Assembly (NCBI GenBank): GCA_030452275.1
Contig: JAKDMR010000054.1
Span: 1-9,761 of the forward strand
From: Candidatus Nitrosocosmicus sp.
GTDB lineage: Archaea > Thermoproteota > Nitrososphaeria > Nitrososphaerales > Nitrososphaeraceae
Length of the DNA: 9,761 bases
Direction: 5' to 3'
The notes under the pieces were generated by a model. The model was not told where the DNA came from, searched no databases, and saw only the letters and a program-made list of their open reading frames with translations. Below, in pieces: positions 5,134 through 9,761 of the stretch. Numbering within the stretch: position 1 is the stretch's first letter; each line of letters opens with the position of its first letter. Both the position numbers and the translations under genes were made by a program.

Positions 5134-6708
5134 TTATAATTTCGGAGGCATTGGAACGGTCACAGAACGGGGTCTTACATACTTTGCAACAATATCTTCA
5201 GCAGGTTTACCTTCAAATAACCCCTTAGACAGGCCACGTAAATATCTCATTATGGCCCAAGTTCCAAATTTTATTAGCATTGCCATAAATACCTTCATCG
5301 CTGGCCCGTACGATTTGTTACGAATAATTATAGGTATAATATCGCTTATTATCCTAAGATTATGTTGCCAGCATGTCCAGAAAAGAGCAAATTGTGATTC
5401 GTTCAAATTTCCAAAGTGCATAGAATTTTTCTCAGAAAAATCCTGATATAACAATGGAGCAACTAATCCCCTCATATTCATTTGTCTGAAATCCTGGATC
5501 AAATCAATGGTATATTGGGTCTCATCAGGAGTTTCATCGGGCCATCCAATTATTAATGTTAATGCAGGAAACCAATGATTTTGATTAAGTATTTTGCATC
5601 CCTCTCTTACAACTGATCCCCATTCTTCTGGTTGGAAAGGCCTCGTTTTTACTCCAAGGTGCTTTTTAACCATCCGTGGAGCGACAGTCTCTACTCCTAG
5701 GTTGGTGGCAAGCCAGCGACCATTGTTTTCCATATCATTAACCTGTGAAATATTTTTTATCAAATCAGGAGATGAAGCAACTGCGGATAATGTCATATGA
5801 GTGGTACCTACGAAATTAGCCCCTATGGATTTTAACCCCTTCCAGACGCCTAAAATTGCATCCTGATTTGGTATAAAGTCTTTGTTATCACACCCATAAA
5901 GTAGCATTTCATCGGACTGTAGCCAGATAGAATCGAATCCATATTTTATGTTTATCTTAGCTTCTTCCTGTAATCTTTCCAATGGAATATCCTTCTTAGA
6001 TCTCTTATTGACGTCACAAAAGTCACAACCCCGTCCGCAACCTCTCATGGCTTCAATTAATGAGTTGATTGTGGGACCACGTATAACAGGAATATTCTCT
6101 ATATTGCGTACAAAAGTATGGAGAAGTTCAGGGGCGTCTCCAGCTTCTAAGTCATGAAATAAATCTAATGCCAATTCATCTGCCTCACCTATCACCACGG
6201 TATCAATTCCATGAATCTTCATCCTTTCAGGTTTGGCTAATTCCCAAGACCCATTACCACCAACAACAACTTTAAAATCATATTTCTTTTTTAGTTGAAT
6301 GATGGAAGCACACATTTTTTTAAATTTCATTGCCACATAAGATAATTTTTCAGGCGACATTGTGGTTGTAACTGGAGCCATTCCCAATGGGTCCATGACA
6401 TTTATTCCAACAACCTTGGTTTGGGGTCCAATACATTTTTCCAACATTTCTGGATGAGCTAGAAATACCTCGCTCTTATCATACTCTCGAACTAATGCAC
6501 TTTCAATACGACGCAAACCACATTGAGCGACTTTGATTTCCCCAGTATTCTTATCAGTCTCAACACTTGGGCAAAAAAGTTTATCAAAAACAAATTCCGG
6601 AACAAGTTCATATGGGCCACATGCTATGAACCCATAAAGAAAATTACCTCTATAGTTGGTCATCAAACTACGATCGGCAGTTAGTACAATTCTTTTACCA
6701 GCAACCAT
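5134..6708 (-). CDS. B12-binding-like radical SAM protein
   Basis: A 524-aa enzyme. Residues 7-215 form an N-terminal Rossmann-like domain of the cobalamin-binding type (KVVGINVMDPLG at 98-109, VVVGGNGSWEL at 147-157, VVIGEADE at 171-178), but the classical cobalamin-ligand motif D-x-H-x-x-G is absent. The radical SAM core follows with the 4Fe-4S motif C224-x3-C228-x2-C231 (MRGCGRGCDFCD), then LGVETVAP (337-344) and the late strand LIIGWPDETPDET (385-397). The C-terminal part (about 430-524) is helical and hydrophobic (IISDIIPIIIR, MKVFMAMLIKFG), possibly contacting membrane or lipid. The opening (LTADRSLMTNYRGNFLYGF) and this layout match an archaeal family of uncharacterised B12-type radical SAM proteins. 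Relatives with the same layout modify archaeal lipid tails (GrsA/GrsB ring synthases, Tes, calditol synthase); a lipid-modifying role is possible but unproven. ATG 6708 has a TATA-like element about 28 nt upstream. Confidence 0.93.
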   Translation of the reverse strand: MVAGKRIVLTADRSLMTNYRGNFLYGFIACGPYELVPEFVFDKLFCPSVETDKNTGEIKVAQCGLRRIESALVREYDKSEVFLAHPEMLEKCIGPQTKVVGINVMDPLGMAPVTTTMSPEKLSYVAMKFKKMCASIIQLKKKYDFKVVVGGNGSWELAKPERMKIHGIDTVVIGEADELALDLFHDLEAGDAPELLHTFVRNIENIPVIRGPTINSLIEAMRGCGRGCDFCDVNKRSKKDIPLERLQEEAKINIKYGFDSIWLQSDEMLLYGCDNKDFIPNQDAILGVWKGLKSIGANFVGTTHMTLSAVASSPDLIKNISQVNDMENNGRWLATNLGVETVAPRMVKKHLGVKTRPFQPEEWGSVVREGCKILNQNHWFPALTLIIGWPDETPDETQYTIDLIQDFRQMNMRGLVAPLLYQDFSEKNSMHFGNLNESQFALFWTCWQHNLRIISDIIPIIIRNKSYGPAMKVFMAMLIKFGTWAIMRYLRGLSKGLFEGKPAEDIVAKYVRPRSVTVPMPPKL

Positions 6709-6730
6709 TTTTTAATCTATATCCGCTTCT

Positions 6731-6740
6731 ATTAATATAA
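6731..6740 (-). promoter_or_regulatory. Putative TATA box for the radical SAM gene
   Basis: On the minus strand the element reads TTATATTAAT and is centred about 28 nt before the ATG at 6708. This suggests a near-leaderless transcript separate from the upstream Nudix gene, whose stop is 101 bp away. A second AT-rich element lies at 6748-6758. Confidence 0.4.
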
Positions 6741-6809
6741 CGTAGGTATAAAATTATTTTCATAGTATTTAGAGTATGCAGAGTAGGACTATAGCTTGCT
6801 AAATATGTG

Positions 6810-7235
6810 TTAATAAAGGCCTCTTCTTCTACCTTTTAGTATTATGGATTTCAGTTGACGGTGGTCAAGAAGGGAAAGTGAATCTTGATAAGTTGTCCAT
6901 TTGAATCCTTCGTGTTCATTTGATATGGTGACTTCTCTTACTGGAGTTGTTGCAAAATAAAATTTCACTTCCTTCTCTGATCGAATTCCATCAGCTCTAA
7001 AGTATTTGTATTGAATTTTGCCGATGTATTGGTGTATATCTAAATCAACTATTCCAGTTTCTTCCTGCACTTCTCTTTGTAAAGTCTGAATTTCATTTTC
7101 CCCTTTTTCTTTATGACCTTGGGGAAATCCCCAAAATCCCCGTTTATTTCTCAAAAGTAAAAATTCTGAATGATCTCTATTATATTCAACAGATTGATAT
7201 CTTATTATTGCACCCACTGATAGCTCTATCGTCAC
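6810..7235 (-). CDS. Nudix hydrolase, Ap4A/dinucleoside-polyphosphate type
   Basis: A 141-aa Nudix protein. The full Nudix box is present at residues 40-62, GHKEKGENEIQTLQREVQEETGI, matching GX5EX7REUXEEXGU exactly, with the metal-binding glutamates E55, E58 and E59. The preceding GFWGFPQGH is typical of the bis(5'-nucleosyl)-tetraphosphatase branch, which splits Ap4A and related dinucleotides that build up under stress; the exact substrate cannot be read from sequence. Length is normal for the branch (130-150 aa). The start is GTG at 7235: no ATG lies upstream in frame, a stop lies four codons before it, and the next GTG is six codons in. The segment before it, GATAGAGAAGA, is purine-rich but only a weak Shine-Dalgarno. 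It is co-directional with the radical SAM gene. Confidence 0.95.
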   Translation of the reverse strand: MTIELSVGAIIRYQSVEYNRDHSEFLLLRNKRGFWGFPQGHKEKGENEIQTLQREVQEETGIVDLDIHQYIGKIQYKYFRADGIRSEKEVKFYFATTPVREVTISNEHEGFKWTTYQDSLSLLDHRQLKSIILKGRRRGLY

Positions 7236-7268
7236 TCTTCTCTATCCCAATTACGTAGATTGTAAAGT

Positions 7269-7281
7269 AATAAATATAATA
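7269..7281 (-). promoter_or_regulatory. Putative TATA box for the Nudix gene
   Basis: On the minus strand the AT-only element ATTATATTTATTA is centred about 40 nt before the GTG at 7235. That gives a leader of roughly 15 nt, long enough to include the weak purine-rich ribosome-binding segment. Confidence 0.4.
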
Positions 7282-7870
7282 CTGTTTCTATGGATTTTTT
7301 TCTACCTACAAGAGCTAAATGGATGTATTTATTGTAGAGTCTTAATAGAGCACTGGTATGGTTAGATGAACAATCAAATATCAAATTATCTTCCTAGTAA
7401 AGATAAAATCTTGAGATATTTGTTCTGAACCCAGGGGCCAATTTGCAATAAAAAAGTGCAGGAGCCGTTTGCAGAAGTCAAATACATTGTAACATGGCCA
7501 ATTAGGTAGATAATATAATGCTCTTACGATCTATTCAATCCCCGCTTTATACAATTTATTTCAGCTTTAGTAATACGTGAAATATCCATCCTTCCTATCA
7601 TAGACAATATCATAAGATTCGTTTATGGCTTTTATCTCGTATTAAATGATTTTTATAACCTTTATTTATCACCCTCATCAGTATCCACGGAAATAAAACC
7701 TTAATATTCTTTGAATAGATGCGTAATACACTTTAAAAACAGCGAAAGGCCTTGGTTAGTTCGACATGTTGTCAACTTCAACGCCATTTATGGACTCCTG
7801 AACGTTTCTGAACTTTCGTACGGTGGCCATTGATTACTATCGACCTTTAGAACGAATCATCATACAAAAA

Positions 7871-7899
7871 AGCATTCGGTTTAATTAAGCAGGAATGCT
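7871..7899 (+). promoter_or_regulatory. Candidate promoter-operator of the GNAT gene
   Basis: A 7-bp perfect inverted repeat, AGCATTC (7871-7877) and GAATGCT (7893-7899), brackets the palindrome TTAATTAA (7881-7888). TTTAATTAA (7880-7888) is also the best TATA-like element for the gene, centred 36 nt before ATG 7920. A dimeric repressor bound to the arms would cover the TATA box. This is a sequence-based inference with no known regulator identified. Confidence 0.4.
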
Positions 7900-7919
7900 C
7901 TACTAATCTTGTTTGATAC

Positions 7920-8501
7920 ATGCTAGACATCCATGATATAACTTTGGAGCATAGTCATATAGTACTGCGTCCACCCGTATCTGATGATTTGAATGGTTTA
8001 TGCAGGGCAGCAGCCGACGGAGAAATTTGGAAAAACCCATTCACAACATTCCCAAGCATTGAAGAAATGTCCATTTATTTACAGAATTTGATAAAACATG
8101 ATAATACTAGTTTACCATTCATTATAGTCGACAAGCATTTGAAAATCATAGTTGGAACTACTAGATTTTTCAATATTGATCACCAAAATTATAGAGTAGA
8201 AATAGGTCACACCTGGATAGCAAAATCTTATCGTAGGACTAGTGTAAATACGGGGGCCAAGTTTTTGATGTTACAATATGCTTTTGAAAAGCTAAACTGT
8301 ATAGCAGTAGAAATCAGAACCGATGTGCTAAATCAAGTATCAAGAAAAGCAATCGAAAGAATAGGTGGAAAGCAAGATGGAATATTGCGAAATCACAAAA
8401 TAATGAGAAATGGAAGGATAAGAAATACGGTTTGCTATAGTATTATTAAAGAAGAATGGCCGGAAGTAAAAGAGAATTTTTTAGAAAAACTGAGAAACTA
8501 A
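7920..8501 (+). CDS. GNAT acetyltransferase, RimJ/RimL-like
   Basis: A 193-aa N-acetyltransferase that would transfer an acetyl group from acetyl-CoA to an amine, either a protein N terminus as in RimJ/RimL or a small molecule. Signatures in order: the first strand IVLRPPVSDDLNGL (14-27), the VGTTRFFNID strand (78-87), the strand before the acetyl-CoA loop VEIGHTWIAKSYRRTSVN (93-110), where YRRTSVNTGAK takes the place of the usual R/Q-x-x-G-x-G/A loop, and the typical C-terminal NQVSRKAIERIGGKQDGILR (138-157). Length suits the family (170-200 aa). The acetyl-CoA loop is therefore typical of the RimJ/RimL-like branch rather than of classical GNATs. The start ATG 7920 has no Shine-Dalgarno and lies behind an AT-rich promoter in an inverted repeat. 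It stands alone, with long non-coding stretches on both sides, so the substrate cannot be guessed. Confidence 0.93.
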   Translation: MLDIHDITLEHSHIVLRPPVSDDLNGLCRAAADGEIWKNPFTTFPSIEEMSIYLQNLIKHDNTSLPFIIVDKHLKIIVGTTRFFNIDHQNYRVEIGHTWIAKSYRRTSVNTGAKFLMLQYAFEKLNCIAVEIRTDVLNQVSRKAIERIGGKQDGILRNHKIMRNGRIRNTVCYSIIKEEWPEVKENFLEKLRN

Positions 8502-8680
8502 GATAGAAATGATAGTCTCATCTGATTTGGAATATCATCCTATTCGAGAACTAGAAGGTTTATTATGGTTCAATTTTGAAATAGCTTTTTACTTTAACAT
8601 ATCTAATTCATGAAACAATCATTCTTATTCACGGATGATTTGATGAATCTATTATTTCATAGTAGTATTTCATCATATTT

Positions 8681-8696
8681 TCAACTAGATAGTTGA
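8681..8696. repeat. Short inverted repeat TCAACTA-GA-TAGTTGA
   Basis: Seven-bp perfect arms separated by two bases, followed by an A-run (8696-8700). The very short spacer fits a protein-binding palindrome better than an RNA hairpin; on the minus strand it would be preceded by a T-run. Confidence 0.5.
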
Positions 8697-8770
8697 AAAA
8701 TAATATTCAAAAGCTTCAATCAGAATAAGATCTTTATAAGGATAGTATTTTGACGACCTCTAATACGCTG

Positions 8771-8799
8771 TTACTGTAATTAAAAACAATTACAGGTAA
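8771..8799. repeat. Strong hairpin, 11 bp with one bulge
   Basis: TTACTGTAATT (8771-8781) pairs with AATTACAGGTAA (8788-8799), with one bulged G at 8796, around the loop AAAAAC. The inner 8 bp are perfect. No gene ends nearby, so it is not an obvious terminator; a small RNA or operator is possible. Confidence 0.5.
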
Positions 8800-8868
8800 A
8801 CCTTAAAACGGTAAATAGAACTCAGGGAGGGTATTATTTATTATGTTAGTCTCCATAAAGATTCTAAT

Positions 8869-8898
8869 ACTGTTTTTTACAAGTAGGATAAAAACAGT
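8869..8898. repeat. Inverted repeat ACTGTTTTT / AAAAACAGT
   Basis: Nine-bp perfect arms (8869-8877 and 8890-8898) around a 12-nt loop. The T-run in the left arm and A-run in the right arm would provide poly-T on both strands, so it could act in either direction as a terminator. Confidence 0.45.
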
Positions 8899-9023
8899 CA
8901 CTAATCGGCTTTAGCTGATGCATTACGTACAGGTATTTGAGACGGGGTCATAATTCCTAACAAATATAGCTTGTCTCATAGAGTATCATATTTTAGTTGA
9001 AACAGATACTATCTACAATACCA

Positions 9024-9056
9024 GCCAATTATGATTCATCATCAATCCTAATTGGC
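9024..9056. repeat. Inverted repeat GCCAATTA / TAATTGGC
   Basis: Eight-bp perfect arms (9024-9031 and 9049-9056) with a 17-nt spacer. It lies about 50 bp before the first recognisable transposase codons, so it could belong to the terminal region of the degraded insertion element or to its promoter. Confidence 0.4.
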
Positions 9057-9078
9057 ATTTTGTATCTTGTTGGGCTGA

Positions 9079-9761
9079 TTGATTGATTGGTCATGTAATT
9101 CTGTAAGACGCCGTAGTAGGGGTAGACCTTTTGTATATTCGCCCACCATCATCATACGATGCATTATCGTTCGTATCCATTTGGTTTCGACTTGATTCAA
9201 ACAGGTCACTGCACCATTTTCTGTGCTCGGATCTACCATATAACAGAAGGATAGTGAAAGCCTGTGGTTTGTCTTTATCGTATCTACCGAGCAGATGAAC
9301 ATTTGATAGGAGATTGAAAACTATCTATCGATATCAGAGAAAGAATATCCATAATGGGAAACCTGTTTGCTTCTGAAGGTCTGGTCAGGCCACACGTGGT
9401 TGCAACAGACAGCACACTTTTAAAATCAAATGGTCGTGTCTGGCATGTATCATCGATGAAAGAGGGAATAATACCTTTCAGGAATTGACACTGATGTAAG
9501 GTGGGGTTTTAGTCATACCAGAGGATGGCTATTTGGATACAAACTTCACCTGGTATGTAAACTGATCCATCTTCTATTATTGTACCCCTTTCAGCTGATG
9601 TTACAACAGCCAATGTATCTGACAAACCTGTTTATCCAGATGTGATATCCTATCTATCTCCAGAAAGATTAAAGAAAATTCATTTCATGGTAGCAGACCC
9701 CGGATGTGATGATAAGAAACTGTATGATCTAAGCATGGCTAAAGGATTTCAGCTTGTCTGT
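9079..9761 (+). pseudogene. Decayed DDE transposase (IS4/IS5-superfamily-like), partial
   Basis: A transposase broken into pieces and running off the right edge. Readable parts in order: RRRSRGRPFVYSPT (about 9106-9147); after a shift near 9178-9182, WFRLDSNRSLHHFLC to YLPSR; an in-frame TGA at 9296-9298 where an arginine codon is expected; TFDRRLKTI; after a shift near 9326, GNLFASEGLVRPHVVATDST to SSMKEGIIPF; after a shift near 9481, GIDTDVRWGFSHTRGWLFGY; after a shift near 9559, SIIVPLSADVTTANVSDKP to ADPGCDDKKLYDLSMAKGF. The ATDST and ADPG-x-DD motifs hold the first two acidic catalytic residues of the DDE_Tnp_1 fold; the final glutamate is beyond the window. Four frameshifts and one nonsense codon mean it cannot make an active protein. 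The start codon and the element's left end are not identifiable. The 84-codon minus-strand frame at 9048-9302 is a shadow of this relic. Confidence 0.85.

Larger units (their letters stand above)
7236..7919. other. 684-bp intergenic region between Nudix and GNAT genes
   Basis: Divergent promoter region with no gene that I can support. The left part holds the Nudix promoter and the right part the acetyltransferase promoter with an inverted repeat. An 8-bp direct repeat, GGCCAATT, occurs at about 7437 and 7497. The stretch 7741-7850 is visibly richer in G and C than its surroundings and contains a hairpin, AGTT(C)GACA / TGTCAACT, at 7758-7777. Short open stretches here on both strands (7705-7833 plus, 7778-7848 minus) lack good starts and recognisable products. 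Confidence 0.5.
8502..9078. other. Non-coding region with several inverted repeats
   Basis: About 580 bp without a convincing gene; stops are frequent in all frames. A 34-codon frame from 8509 just after the acetyltransferase is too short and featureless to call. The stretch is notable for four separate perfect or near-perfect inverted repeats between 8681 and 9056, listed individually. The left end of the degraded transposase element must lie somewhere in or near its right part, but I could not place a terminal repeat. Confidence 0.5.

Noticed and set aside
5252..6157. Three plus-strand frames of 64-69 codons inside the radical SAM gene
   Set aside because: They lie wholly opposite a well-supported 524-aa coding sequence and are shadows.
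7437..7504. Two copies of GGCCAATT about 60 bp apart as a possible repeat array
   Set aside because: Only two 8-bp copies with no further similarity between them; not a CRISPR array and explainable by chance.
7561..7660. Minus-strand stretch reading SYDIVYDRKDGYFTYY
   Set aside because: Protein-like by eye but only about 23 codons between stops with no start codon; could be a relic, not a supportable gene.
7705..7848. Short open frames on both strands in the Nudix-GNAT gap
   Set aside because: The plus frame has only a TTG start and 40 codons; the minus frame has no start codon. Neither product is recognisable.
8509..8613. A 34-codon frame starting 7 bp after the acetyltransferase stop
   Set aside because: Short, no motif, no Shine-Dalgarno; chance frames of this length are common in AT-rich DNA.
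9048..9302. An 84-codon minus-strand frame
   Set aside because: The plus strand here encodes recognisable transposase segments (GRPFVYS, WFRLDSNRS, YLPSR), so the minus frame is a shadow of the pseudogene.

Overview
This AT-rich window looks like an ammonia-oxidising archaeon (Nitrososphaerota/Thaumarchaeota), probably of the Nitrososphaerales / Nitrosocosmicus type. The evidence is indirect. The tRNA-Leu carries no encoded CCA. Most genes lack a Shine-Dalgarno sequence and have a TATA-like element 23-30 nt before the start codon, as in archaeal leaderless or short-leader transcription. A radical SAM protein of an archaeal type is present, and accessory DNA is scattered between small metabolic genes. 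The taxonomic call is inference; no marker gene fixes the genus.

Layout. 105-189 is tRNA-Leu(GAG). 269-1925 (+) carries two thiol-redox genes: a cytosolic thioredoxin-DipZ-like two-domain protein and a PrxQ/BCP peroxiredoxin with a single cysteine. Convergent to these is an unrecognised 202-aa gene (1936-2544, -). 2732-3420 is a compact, apparently intact IS6-type insertion sequence with 14-bp terminal inverted repeats. Directly behind it is an unlisted 53-codon frame (3444-3605) with a Cys/His-rich, zinc-knuckle-like pattern. 3795-4637 (+) is a ferredoxin-NADP reductase and 4686-5018 (+) a small unknown gene. These meet a minus-strand pair across a terminator-rich gap: the B12-binding/radical SAM protein (5134-6708) and a Nudix hydrolase (6810-7235, GTG start). 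A 684-bp non-coding stretch then leads to a RimJ/RimL-type GNAT acetyltransferase (7920-8501, +), whose promoter lies inside an inverted repeat. From 8502 to about 9080 there is no convincing gene, but there are four strong inverted repeats. The right end, from about 9079, is a decayed DDE transposase pseudogene with four frameshifts and one in-frame stop, running off the edge.

The theme of the core genes is redox and oxidative-stress housekeeping. A thioredoxin-fold protein and a peroxiredoxin sit together, with an NAD(P)H-dependent flavoprotein reductase, a nucleotide-sanitising Nudix enzyme and an iron-sulfur radical enzyme nearby. Nothing shows that they form one operon; each appears to have its own promoter. 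I see no clear new defence or mobile system. The most worthwhile leads are the tiny Cys-rich frame beside the IS, the one-cysteine peroxiredoxin paired with a membrane-free DipZ-like protein, the radical SAM enzyme of unknown substrate, the candidate operator before the acetyltransferase, and the hairpin-rich intergenic regions.
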